Below, in pieces: positions 21,350-34,700 of a stretch of 64,000 nucleotides of DNA (position 1 is its first letter; each line of letters starts with the position of its first letter). The notes under the pieces were generated by a model. That model was not told the DNA's origin. It saw nothing but the letters and a program-made list of their open reading frames with translations, and ran no database searches. A program made the translations under genes and the position numbers. The stretch comes from Atriophallophorus winterbourni (Eukaryota; Platyhelminthes; Trematoda; Plagiorchiida; Microphallidae), in the NCBI GenBank assembly GCA_013407085.1, contig JACCGJ010020047.1:1-64000 (forward strand). The letters run 5' to 3'.

Positions 21350-22480
21350 AGTGGCACAAAGACTGAACTATATGCACAATTTTTAAAGGTGTTGCCCGTT
21401 TTCATTTGTTATGCCTATCCCGAACGTCCCACTCATAGTTCAGCCAAGATTCGTGATGTGCGACCATTGAAATTATCGACAACTCGCATTTAAGGATTAT
21501 TGTGGGACGATGATAAAGGGTATTATTTTCAGCCGATGTAACAGAGTGCATTGGTGCATAACGTTGAAAAATGTGATGGCATCGGTACTTGACTTCAGAT
21601 GTACAGTCGAAATCCGTTCGCTTATACTGCTTTTCACAAAGCACACCCAACTTTAAGGAGTCGAGGCTTAATAGAGCTACTTTATTTCTATACAATGCGT
21701 AATATCTTCATTCCAACATATATGTGCCTGGTAGCCGCGTTGAGTCTCGGTCTTTTCTAGCACATTGCTAATGACAACAGATTTTCTTACATCACAGATC
21801 TTCAAAATGTCATCATGAAATACAGGAAGCATGAACTAGACATACTAAAATCGTAATTTAAACAGATTTCCCTGGTGGGGCTAAAAGCAATCCCCCTTTT
21901 GGTTGGTTCCTAATTCTATGCGAGACGACATTATCTTTGACTAAGGAATGTCCAGCTTGAAGATTTCTGCCAACTGCTAAAGCAGCCACAGGGGCTGAGC
22001 TCTACACCAGTCGAACCATACCTTTTAACCATTATCTGCTGCTTCCCGTGTTATTATCAACAACATTGGAATGGAGTGTGCTCTACATTGGCGTGCTGAA
22101 ATGTAAGCCAGGGCAGTACACCACGGCTGTCACCCATGTCGTAAGCAGTCTTTCTCCACACTATTAAAACCAGAAATAGCTAGGCTGATACGTTTGTACA
22201 ACAATGCCGTCACAAAAGTTGTCAGGACGAAATGCTTAACCGGAATCAGGTTCTGGATATCTCTTCTCGAGGTTAAATGCTAAAGCCTTTCGTACGTTTG
22301 GATATAACCAAAGGGCAGTAGATATTTTACATTTTGAAACGGTTTTTTTCTTCCTCTGGTGGACCGTTTTCATAGAGGTACAAAATCCACCTGCCTGAAG
22401 CAAACTGCTTTTGAAGCACCAGTCTTCATCCTTTTCGCTGTCGGTGGAAGCAGTTCCGACGTGTCACAGAGAAACGCAAG
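21350..22480 (-). mobile_element. RTE-like LINE, 5' UTR and partial endonuclease, decayed
   Basis: Collinear with the minus-strand element at 44040-46230: GGCACAAAGACTGAACTAT (21353) matches 45423, the GCTAGGCTGATACGTTTGTA stretch (22181) matches 46068, and CTCGAGGTTAAATGC (22266) matches 46172. Many stops and indels. Its 22330-22470 part also matches the 5' region copy at 62900-63160. Confidence 0.6.
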
Positions 22481-23100
22481 TGCAGGTCAAGTGATTACTT
22501 TGTCATAGGCTGTAGAAGCCGTCCAAAATAGACCACTTTTGAAATGGGGGCTTATCCCGAAACCCATTCCCGTTACGACAAACTTGGAACAATAAAAGAT
22601 TGAAAATGTGGTTAATACAACTGAGATGCTGATGAACCACTCCTCCTGAAGTGATTAATGAGGTGAAAAATAAAAACAATTTTACCATCTACTATTGCCT
22701 ATAGAATATTATTTCATCTTAATGCTGAAATAGAAGGTATTGTCAGTCAGTAAATCACACGTAGGTGTGAAAATAGAATTTTTGAAAACAAAATTAATTT
22801 ATTCACTGCAACAACTGTTTTTTTACCGAAACTAAAAAATATTGACCTTGACAATTTGCAATCAGAACTCTCCTCAGAGCAAACTTCTTGGGAGGGGGCT
22901 GTGTAACAACGGTGTTTTAACGGATCGATAAGTATTTGACCTTGACAATTCACGCGTGTTACGTAACTGCTCTTCTGTACCGTTTTACACGTTTTGGCTA
23001 CCGCGACACAATCTATATTGTACGGTCCGTTCCGTTCTCTCCTACCTTCGTGGGTCTTTATTGTAGTAGTCACCCTAATACAACAATTCGATCAGCAATC
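22480..23100. other. Intergenic, nothing recognised
   Basis: Short frames on both strands, none with recognisable similarity. Confidence 0.35.
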
Positions 23101-23305
23101 ATGCATGTAACCACAAGCCTGATCCAGGCAAAGTGTTGCACAGTGAGACTGCACGTGGGCTAAGATACTGTCAGGTTGCCAGGCGTCGACAGATATGAGA
23201 AAGGAAAATAGCAGTGGCAGTGAGACTCCATCCTGTATTTGCATACAGCTCACTACCAATGCCAAATCAATTTAACATGGTGTTTAGTTTACACATCCGT
23301 TTTTG
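23100..23305 (-). repeat. SINE-like repeat copy
   Basis: CACAAGCCTGATCCAGGCAA, GGGCTAAGATACTGTCAGG and GAGACTCCATCC present; head truncated near the CACATCCG landmark. Confidence 0.8.
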
Positions 23306-23339
23306 CTTACAAATTAGAAACGATTTCTAGTCTTCGTTT

Positions 23340-23580
23340 GCATGCAGTTCCATCACAAAGAACATCACGACCGGTTTCATTAGGCACGATCAAAATGCGC
23401 ATGTCTTGAAACAGTGGAGGAATGGTAAACAAGTTGCGATTGTATGCCACTGTTGGACAAGGTTAAGGCGACCAACCTGTTCAACCAGAGGCCACCAAGA
23501 GGGGGTTAAAGAAACGACTTACCCGATAAGTGTAAACCACACGAAACCGGTCGTAGGGTGTGTAATAGAAATGCAGCGAA
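23340..23580. repeat. Relics of family C repeat sequence
   Basis: ACGACCGGTTTCATTAGG (minus-oriented) and CACGAAACCGGTCGTAGGGT (plus-oriented) with TTGAAACAGTGG between them resemble arms of the family C repeat, but no complete core is present. Confidence 0.35.
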
Positions 23581-23599
23581 CGAGCATTTTTGTTCATGA

Positions 23600-25790
23600 T
23601 CATGGTTTACAGTTAGAAACCCCTCAAAAATGATTTTCACAAGTCGGACTCTAGGCCTTTGAATCTGCACGTGCTCGAAAGTTAAATTGTTTTCATGCGT
23701 TTTTTTTCATTTTTTCATCAACACTGAAGCTTTTGTTTTTTAAACGGTTAACATTCTTGAAACCGATAACAAAGACGAAAATTTCAATGCCCCGCACGCT
23801 ATAAACGCTGCGCAATATTATTTATTTTTTGAAGGATGGAATTTGCTGCGCGGTCAAGAATAAGCGAAAGAAAACAACTCATCACAATGGCCTCAGACGG
23901 ACCGAAACTAAGGTTTGATTATGAATAGTTGAAACTGGCACAATCTCAATTTTCCCATCAAAAATTTAAGACGTCCCCCTAGCGGTGTTGTAAATCCCGT
24001 GGTTTTAAACTATTTGATTACTGAAAATTCGTTTTAACGAATAAAGTTCATAGCTTACTTTCTTTCACATTCAACCCTATATACAACTGTGGCAGACAAA
24101 CGCACCTTGATTTCTCGTTTTAATTTTGCTGTTCGCAAGCTAGCTAATCAACTCAGACTATATGGTTTCACTTAAGCCTCACTAATGAAGATAACACAAA
24201 TTGCATTGCGCGTCGGGAACGCACAATTATCAAATTAGTGCTGGCTGTGTAGCAGCCCAACATTTATTACCAATTCATAAAGTGGTATTTAGCGCATATA
24301 TCAGGAATCTGATTCGTAATTAATAACAACAGCCCCTGAACCCCTTCCAAGGTTTCGGATGAATTTCATTTAACCTACGGAATAGTAAACAGAGTTGGCT
24401 ATGATAACCACAACGGCTAACTCGTTTTCTAGCAATCAGACGATTTATTAGTAGCCTTCTTTTTTGATGGTTCGAAGAATCAAAGACCGATTTAAAACAA
24501 CAAGCATAATAGTTAAATTTTCTCTCAAAAAATGTCGCCACGAACCGCATAAAAAGTCACGTGCAATATAACGCGAGATGCACACGACGAGCAAAAATCG
24601 ATTCTGGTGGACGCTGACGTCATGAAAAAATTTTTATATTCCTCTTTCTGACGAACATTAAAACCTTGATTCTCCAAACCCTAACAAAAAGCATGATCCG
24701 GTAACTCAAATAATCAACGATTTTACAACGGGTGGCGTAAAATGGGTAACCGCCAGAACGGAAATTAATATCAGAAAAATACACAACGCATCTTTAACAT
24801 GGGGCATGAGAATCACATGAACCTTTTACTGAGGGATGTTAGACATTGAAATATTTGTACCATGTAATGTGAATATTTAAAAAATGTCTTCACCAAACCT
24901 ACTCAACAAATGTGAGACCCTGTCTCTGAGATACCGTATGCACTCTGACCAGTAAGGACCGCTCTGCAATCAAGAAATTCTCCGATAATTTAGTTTAGCT
25001 CATCATTTATGCCAATAATGAAATTTTTCCTGGATAGTATAATTCGTGGTAGCACCAGGTAGAGCTCAGCCGCGGTTTTGTTGTAGAAAACAAGTGTCCA
25101 ATGTGTCAACGCGTGATTTCTTGAAACGCAACTTGGCAACCGGTGCATCTTCGTAAGATCAATGTGTACGTCAACGGTGATAAAATGCTACCGGCAGCCG
25201 TAGCGTCATCCCAGTAATATAGATTGATTTCAAGAGCAGAGGTCACGGAGTAAGAAGGGCTAAGCTTGGGACACGAAGGGATCTTATAGCGAAACGTTAG
25301 GTCAGGGTCACCGTACGTTATTCGTACAGCCTGTTAAAATAAACTCGTTTGCTAGCCTACCAATTGCTCCACGAAAAAACAGTCGCAAGGTTGGTCTAAT
25401 AAATGTACAGATTCAGGCAGAATGCAATTTGCATTTTTTTTTGAAAATAGATAGACAAAAACACTTATCTCTATACGCTTTTCTTTCACATTTACTGGTC
25501 GAGCAGTTAATCAATTTATCACCGCTACTTATTTGGCATATGAATGAAAAAGATTCATCCGAATGTTTCGCCACAGGATTAACGAAGTTTACATACAGCA
25601 CTTCATAACGATAAGCCGTGTAGTACTAAATGCACATTTCAATAAATCCAAGATATATATCGGAAATATGAATTAATAATTGAAATTATTGAATTTTAAA
25701 CATTTCGAAGCAAAATGATGGCAATGTCATTCAAAATGTATCACAAATATAAACTTCAAAATAAAAATAAGCAGTCCAAGATATATTCCC
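23600..25790. other. Intergenic, nothing recognised
   Basis: About 2.2 kb without recognisable genes or elements. Frames of 60-80 codons (24320-24550 and 25413-25601, minus) show no domain I recognise. The 3' UTR of FIS1 lies at the right end. Confidence 0.4.
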
Positions 25791-25799
25791 GAGAAACAG

Positions 25800-28700
25800 T
25801 TATTTTTTCCTTGATAAGCCAACGCCAAGGCCGATTCCAATGAGGGCAGCAGCACCTAGCACTGCACCACTTATGGCAGCAATTCCGGTTATACCATCTG
25901 AAAAGTACGAATCAAATGACAATGACGGGTGCAAAAGCGATATAGAATTTTTCAAATAACGGACACAGCGTGTAACGGGATACGATTGACAGACTAGATC
26001 ACTAATATGTATGAAGTCACAATTAGACGTTATCCCAGGTCTTGAAGTTCGGCGAATAAATAATGAGGAATGGTTGATAAAATTCTGTGCAAAATCTCAT
26101 TTATTTATTAGCAGAATGTCATTTTGCCGTAAAAGTTTACGTGCAACCAGGTACTCACGTGATGGAAATAAACCTTCAGTCCAAATCGGAGTTTGCACAG
26201 AGGACTACTGCTCCTTTTGGAATACCTGCTTAGATTATGATCGTGCTCTTGTGAGACGAAGGTTTATGATAAAGTTGCACGGAACTAAGCATTTGAACGG
26301 AAATCCGATAGTGGCCAAACGATTTTGTCAGCCTTCTTATAAGATTATCTTGAGCAAATCAAGCCTAAGTGTTCAGTGAGCAACCAAAGATCGAGAATGG
26401 AAAACGATAGCGCGGATTATATGGGATGCCGTAATATCAGCCTGTGGGACCATACAATCAAGTTTTCACAAGCAGCGACAAACACCTGAATCCGAGCACA
26501 ATAGAGAGCGTAGACACGTAAGGAAAGAACTTTAACAGAGTTTGCGACTAGAAAGGGATAGTTGGTGGCTAGATAATGTCGAACGAATGGAAATGGCAAA
26601 TAACGGTGGCAACGTACGCAGCCTCTTTCTAAAATATATTCAGCCAAAGGGTTCAAAAACAAAGGAGTATGTGCCGAATCCGGGGTTAAAGTACCGCAGG
26701 AACCGTAAGTATTGACGCTCTTCACTCTGGGTTGAACATTTTCGTAAACAAGTTTGCTCGCTCCGTGCTTTCTTCATGGTCCCACCTGGTGCAATGTGAT
26801 CCTTGGCTATTTAACGTTGACCCTACTCATGATTCAGAAATTGAAGCACGCTCAATCAGAGAAGAAGGCCAGTTGCTTTCTACTCAGGAACACTAACTTC
26901 ATCAGAAAGTCGCCATTCCTGTTGAAAAGAAGCGTACGCAATCGTAGAAGCTCTGAGAAAATGGAGACGACCTTTTTGGGAATCATTTTAAACGGGTGAC
27001 TGATCAGAGGTATGTCGTTTTCACGTTCGGGAATACCAACAAAGACAAAATAAAAAATGAGAAAATCGAACGCTGGCGAGTTGAACTTGGATGTTTCAGC
27101 GATGACGTTGTCTACAGACAGGAAAAACAAAACTAAGTCGCAGATGCGCTTTCACACGGATTTTGCGCATGAGTCAACGACAGCTTGAATCTAAAGAATC
27201 TTCATGATTTACTTAGCCCGTTCACGTAGTTTAACTAATTCTGTTGACGATATAAAACGAATGATCAGCTTTCGTCGAATTTGTGCTGAAGTCAAAGTTA
27301 GATTTTTCAAGCTTTCAGATGTTGCACTTATCAAGGCCACACAACCGTTCGAGCGCCTGAGTATCGATTTGAAGGGACCTCTCTCATCTGCCAACCGGAA
27401 TCGGTTTTTACTTACGATCATCGATTAATTTTACCGGTTGCCATTTGAGTATGCCTGTGGGGATACAACATCGGCAACCGTCATTCGATCCCCAACTGAT
27501 TTGTTCTCCATATTTGGGATGCCATCCCATGTTCATTCTGACCGAGGTCATTCATTCATGTCGAACGAACTTTGTGATTTTCTCCACTCAAAAAGTGTAG
27601 CTACAAGCCACTCTATCCTGTACAACCAGCAGTCTAATGGTCAAGTATAACGCTTGAATGCTACCTTGTGGAAAACTATACTTTTGTCGCTAAAGTCCAA
27701 CTATTTGGAAGTGAAATATTGGGAAGCCGTACTACCGAACGCCATCCATTCTATCAAGTCCTTATTGTGTACAAGTACGAATTATATACACGAGAGAATG
27801 TTTCAACACAACCGAAAAGCGACAACCGGCACATCCATTCCAAGCTAGATAATACAAGCAAACTGAGTGTTAATGCGCAATAATCTAGGATATAGTAAAT
27901 ACTAGGCATTAGCAGAAGAGGTGGAACTGATTGACTGCAATCCAACTTATGTAAGGGCACGTCTTCTTAACGGCCAAGAAGAGTCGGTATTGCTTCGTCA
28001 ACTCGCACACATTGGAGAGCAACATGATGCGATGATTACAAATGCCGAACAATGCGCTTTCTGAAACTCTATGGAACCCAGAACCTAACGAGTCTCAATG
28101 AACTTATCCATCAACAACAACGGGTCCGACCATATGATCTGAGAAGCGGTGCCTCTTAACAAGCCAAAACAACTGAAGGTTATTATTTTTTCGAGGCAGT
28201 ATGTATGTATGAAAACACAAGCCTGATCCAGGCAAAGTGCCGTAAAGTCAGAGACTGCACGTGGGCTAAGATACTGTCAGGTTGCCCAGGCCTAGACAGA
28301 TATGAGAAAGAAAATAGAAATAGAAATGTTAGCGCAGATCCCCCTAGTGATTTAGAAATTAAACCATGTATCGAATCCATGAAACGATTCAAGGCTGCTG
28401 TCCCGGATGACATAGCGCCTGTTTTGTTCAAGGAAGGTGGCTGCTATGATTGAAGTTTGCTGCGATATGCCTTATTACTGTTATCCACCCTTATTATTAT
28501 ATGTATGTATGAAAGCACTAACCTGGTCCAGGCAAAGTGCCGCACAGTCAGGGACTGTACATGGGCTGAGATACTGTCAGGTTGCCCAGGCCTAGACAGA
28601 TATGAGATAGAAAATAAAAATAAATTATATACAAACAAGCGAGAAGAATGATTGCCTGTAAACTAGGCTTCATTCAATTTTCGAGGCAGGGAGAATGTCG

Positions 28701-31700
28701 TATATCGTTGTCTGTTTGTGTTGTACTGTCGTTTTATATTATAAACTCGTTACCATATATAAAAGCATCCCTTTCTCTTTTTAGCCTAATACTGTATCAA
28801 CAAGTTGTTTAAAGCCAAAATCGCGGATCTTCTTACTCTCTACTCGTCGGGTTATCTATAATCTATTCATCACAGTTGTCACGCGCGTGATGAAGGTTTG
28901 CAATGAAGCTGATGTCGCGCTACTTGTTCGCACCCCTTCCTTGTTGTTGTATGCACCTGATTCAACTTGGTTATGCTTAGCAGTACATAGGTACCGTGAG
29001 CATTTTGGTCTCACACTTCTGAGCGTTGTGAGATGCTCTTTTGTCATAATTGTGTAAAGTTAAGCATTCGGTACTTGCTATCAGTGCTGATGATTAGTTC
29101 AAAAATACGATTTCCGAAGAGTTCACTACATGAAAGCCATAGAGACGCTCAAATGTAACTGCAGGGGAAGGACTTAGCAAGTTGCAATTTTCACGATGTC
29201 ATCCGCTAGTACATACAGACAAAAGCGTCGTGATTAAGTACAGAGATATGTACATTAACGTTTCTCGTGATGTTCACTGACACATCGAAATCAACTTTCT
29301 ACATGTCTAGGCCTGAGCAACCTGACAGTATCTTAGCCCATGAATGATCGACCAGCGAACAAGGTATAAAAAAGCCCTCGAGCCTCGCTTACTGGATTGC
29401 CAAGACGCTTTACAGATAAGAGAAACTGCTAGCAAAAGCGAACAGTAAGGGTATTCAGTTACGCTGTCTATGCCAATGTTTGACAGATGAACATGGTTTC
29501 CAAAAGACAACAGTTCAGCATAAACGTTAGTCTATAAGCATAAATACTAGTTGGGCAAGAGCGGATAGTGCTCGTGGCTGATGAACGTATATCACGCCGG
29601 ATGCACGGATGTGCAATCGTGCAGCATTTATGTACTGTGCTGCCAACACCGTGATAAATTGATTGGCCAGCGGTAGTCAGCAGCATGCTGAAACATGCTG
29701 GAGTCTCACTACGATTTCGATTTCCCCCCTCATATCTGTCTAGGCCTGGGCAACCTGACAGCATCTTAGCCCACGTGCAGTCTCTGACTGTGCAGCACTT
29801 TGCCTGGATCAGGCTTGTGCTTTCATACATACATACGCCCTCATCGTACGACTGATACCGATCGGCCGATAACTGCATATCGCTGTGAGCACTGTGGAAG
29901 ATATTTTTCCTTTAAAATAGGACTTTTTAGTCAGATGTAAGAACGGAACCGACATGAGTTTGTGATGAACATCCATAGTCGACATCGACCGAATGAGGTC
30001 AACAACAACGTATACATGAAGGTAAGCTTAAAACACAAGTCGCGTGGTGTAAGTCTCTTGATCAGAATTTAGAAATAAATAAAAACACTAAACGTACATG
30101 TTCAGAGATCACTTAAAAACTAGAGAGCATTAAGGATGCAATTCGAAATGACAGGACTAGATAGAAAGCAAAATGGTTAATATTGCGTTTATGTTCCGTC
30201 GTATGAATCAAGAATGACTTTTACAGATAAAGCCAGTTCTGAATGAGGATCACCACTACACCATTCTGAAGTTCAAGTCGCAAAGTCTCCAAGGGTGCTG
30301 ATCACAAGCGCTTTTGAACAGCTGTTCTGGCGGTAGAGCAAGGAACTGACTCGTCTGTGTTACCACCTGCGTGGATTGTGTGCATTCAGTACTCAGCTCA
30401 AGCCAGATAGACTGTCGCAACTTTAGTTCATATCTACGAAAGCTTGACTTGCATACTCGTCTGAATAACGCAAGGAACTTGACCTCATATGGGCCAAGAA
30501 AATGCAAGATGACAAGGCAAATTATTCCCTTCAAAGTTCAAACGGGTAATCATTGAACAAGCTCCGTCGATCTTGTAGGTAAGATGGCACATAATCTGTA
30601 ACATCGCTGCACCCCAGCTTTGCACACTATCGAGTGAATAGCATTCGATTTTTGACGTTGGGTTAGCTACGTACAGCCCATATTTTTTACTGAATTCCAT
30701 AAGGACCACACCAAGTTGCTGTCCAGAGTCAGTAGAAGCACACCAGATTTCACGAGCCATGCATAAGTAAATTACGTAAAAGCAATTTCCATTAAACTCA
30801 TTTTTTGTGCACACTTGCTCAAACTCAAAGGGGTTCTTCATTGTATTCTTGATCAATCGCTCCATAACATATGCCTATGATTGGCAGGCTTTGAACATAG
30901 TACCCTGCTGCCATTCATGAGGTAAACCACCTAATGTTACAAATTTCTGAAACAACAAAGCCGGTGGATAACACCAGATATTTTAAAGCAAGCTTAAAAG
31001 CGGTGGATGATTGACGTCCAGCCGTGGCGCTGATTGAATGTCAATTATTTCATGAGTTTTGCCGTTCATAAACCCAAAACATTGGCAGATAGGAAATCAA
31101 CATTCTAAATAACAAAAAGGTCCGCAGTTGACAAACAAAAACCTCGTCTGCAAACATCAGTCACATCCAGCTCAAATCAGTTTGTTAGCGAACTTCACAC
31201 GACTGCCTAAAAAAACTCTCCCCAGCCAGTTTGAGTGAAGCCGGCAGAATAACTGCACACCCCTTCGCCACACTGCATATTCTGCAATCGCGCCGCCTTT
31301 CATGCTGCTAATTTTGTGAATAAAATTCCGGAACTCCGTTACCACTATTCCCTGTGTTTATGGGACCTAATAGCCGTTACCGAGACGTGGTTATCAAGCG
31401 CAGTTCATGATGCGGAACTCACCATTCCAAGTATGTAATTACTTCGCTGTGACCGTACAACAAGAGGTGGTGTGGTGTTCTATTATCACGAATCACTTCA
31501 CTGCGAACCATGAACTGACCCTGCGTTAGGTGACTCTGATGTTCATTGGTGCACGCATGTGCAATCGTGTAGTATTCTGTGCTGTGCGGCTAACATCGTG
31601 CTAAATTGATTGGCCAACGGTAGTGAGCTATATACTGAAACACGCTGGAGTCTCACTATCACTTCTATTTCTTTTGTCATATCTGTCTAGGCCTGGGCAA

Positions 31701-34700
31701 CCTGACCGTATCTCAGCCCATGTGCAGTCTCTGACTGTGCGGCACTTTGCCTGGATCAGGCTTGGGCAGCATCACACATCACATGGTGCCAAATCTTACC
31801 CAAGCAAGACAGTCTTCCCTTGATTGCAGTTGTTTATAGATCTCTCAGTAATACGCCACTGCTCGATTACTCCCTTATGTCACCACTTCGACATGCAAGT
31901 AAAAGATTCTCCCACATACTGACGATGGGAGACTTTAACTGCCCCAGCCTTTATGGGGAACATGCCTCTCACACATTTGGCATTGCCTTGTCCGAAATAT
32001 TGGCAACCCATCCATTATACAACGATATTCACGAAGCTACTCGTTTTCGAGACACAAATACACCATCCCTTCTGGATCTCATCATCACCAACGAAAAGTT
32101 AATGATTGAAAACCTTTCCTCTAACCCTCCCCTGGGTCACAGTGATCACGTTGTCTTGACATTCATATTTGTCTATTTCATGGACAACTTCAACGAACCT
32201 CGCCCTAAAAGCCGCTGGATTACCGATTTAAGCCTCTTCCACCAACTCATGGGAATTCTTAGGGTTTGACCAGATCGACATTGCATGGACCACGTTTCTA
32301 ACTCATTGGCACGCGCTGCTACGTCTTACTAGTTAAGAGAAGCCCCTCCGTCGAAAGAACCCCGGATCATTCCTTCGCAGCCGAACACGGAAAGCCATAG
32401 CACAGCAAAACTTGACATGGCGGTTACCGGCAATTTATAGGTCATTGCGAAATTATTGCACATATCTTATCCACTAAGACAAATATCAATACGAAATGCA
32501 CATCTCTAACAATTTTTTGCACAACCCCAAAAGTTTGCTCAAAATTGTGAATAAGAGACGCGTAGTTAAACTTGGAATTCCATCTGTAGTCAGCTCAAAC
32601 GGTCTCGCCTCAACCGCCTCGGGAGCTGTAAAACTGTTGTCTGAACACTATGCCCCAATTTTTAACCCTATTTATCATACGGACCCCCCATTTTTCTTCT
32701 CCCTGACATGAAAAAAATGAGGTTCACTCCGGATGCGGTCCACAAGAAGATTTCATGTCTACGGCAATAATCCTCACAAGGACTCGACGGCATCCACCCT
32801 AAGATCCTGAAAGTAGCCGCAATGAACATATCTCATCTACTTGTCACGTATTTTCTACGTTGCATGAACTCCACTAAAGTCCTCCAAACTTGGAAAGTTG
32901 TTATCACTCCTATTATTAAAGGCGGCATGCGGTCGGAACCCGCAAATTATCGCCCCATTGTGCTTTTGTCAATCATTTCTAAAGTCATGGAGAGCATATT
33001 TTGTGATCACCTTGTCTCACATCTTGAAACGCATCAACTTTTAATCTCACAACAACAGGGCTTTCGCGCCAAGCGTTCATGCACTTCCAATTTTCTTCTT
33101 GCATGGGATGACTGGACGAAATCCGTCGATGAAGACATTGGTGTGGATGCAATATTTCTGGATTTCTCCTAGGAATTCGAACGTGTCGACCATGACATTA
33201 TTTTACTTAAACTCGATTCCTGCGGCGTAGGGTCATCCTTACTGTCCTGGATAGTATTTTCTTCGCAACTTCCTCTGTGTTCGTGTGCTTAACTGCTATT
33301 CAGCCCGCTTCCCAATCAAGTGTGGTCTGCCACAAGGCTCTGTTCTTAGTCCCCGACTCTTCATCATTTTCATCAATGACATTGGCCAGAACATTAAATC
33401 GCCGTTCCTCCTATTTGCTTTCGATGTCAAAATATGGCGCTCACCAAATAGCCAAAGGATTCACATGCCCTACAAGATGACTTAGATCGTTTACACAGCT
33501 GGTCTTTAAGGAGTCATCTCCCATTCAACACCTCAAAGTGTAGCGTTTTCCCCATCCGACCTTTTGATCCTGTCGCCTACAGTTTGGGTACAACAGCACT
33601 TCAGAGTGTTCGACAAGAAAAGGATCTTGGTATCATCATCCAGCACGATCTCGGTTGCACCACACAATGCGAAAAAGCCACAGCTACAGCCAACCGTAAC
33701 ATTGGCATACTTCGCCGCGCTTTCGGCAGGTTCGACCGGTTTCTCTTCCCGACACTGGTGAATCTCAACATCCGTCCACACTTGGAATACGCTGTACAGG
33801 CTTGGTTATGCAAATATGTGTCCCTTCTCGAAAAAGCCCAGCGACGTGTGACAAAGCTTGTCCGTGGTATACACAACATGCCGTATGAGGAAAGGTTACG
33901 AAGTTTAGATATATTCTCCGTTACTTACAGTCTTCACCGAGGCGACATGTTACTTAATCACCGGATCTTGACTGACCCCTCCCATCAATGCAACTTCCTA
34001 ATCGTTCCCTCTCCGAGCACTAACCTCCGAGGACATGAGCTGTTACATCAACAGAGCAGGCTTGAATGTCGACACAGCTTATTCTCCGTGAATTTGCAGT
34101 CAGTGGAACACACTTTCAGACACACTATTTGAAGCCGCTTCCTTCGGTTCCTTTAAGGGTCTCCTCGATTCGCACCTCTAAGAAATCTTGCACTCCCAAG
34201 ACACATCTACCCCGTGAACACTATTTTCTTGTTTTCACAACCCCTACGGCGTTCTTTCAAACTCACTAGCACGTAGCAATGATAAGTTCTGTTTCTGTGC
34301 CATTTGCATTTTCGTCATAACCCCGCTAACTCGTTGCCACTTATATTGCTCTTCCAGATCCCAGTATCGGAAGTCCGAAAGCACGCGGTTTCAACTGAAC
34401 CTTTTCCGGAGGATGCGGTGGGTGGCTGTGTTCCGTGTTGACGCCCTACCTGTCCAAATGCCACAAAATGCCCGCTATAAGGCCTTCGAACCTTAAACAT
34501 TTCTTTCTTTGCTTTTTCGACCCGCCGTCAAACCTACCCTACGGTTTGAACAAGCTCTTAGCTTCTTATACCGTAATAAACTAATGAAATATTGATCAAC
34601 TTCTCCACCAATATCGGCTGAGTGGTGTATGACCATGCCTTTATTCGATGGAATGTATGGAAATGCTAAAAAGTGAGTGTCGGCATTCCCAAAAAATCAA

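Noticed and set aside
26011..26379. A 122-codon plus-strand frame, and on the minus strand a possible exon ending at a GTGAGT near 26152, first considered as an upstream exon of the 25800-25897 membrane exon.
   Set aside because: The FIS1 exon at 34825-34930 joins the membrane exon in perfect phase and restores the family's exact length, so no exon is needed here. The plus frame shows no recognisable domain.
29468..29878. Recurrent small reading frames with peptides such as [17 protein letters not shown] across the window.
   Set aside because: They are translations of the SINE-like repeat on either strand, not a protein family.
30485..30865. 126-codon minus frame as a host gene exon.
   Set aside because: No splice-site context or similarity recognised; it lies among retroelement remnants within the FIS1 intron. 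Left as unassigned.
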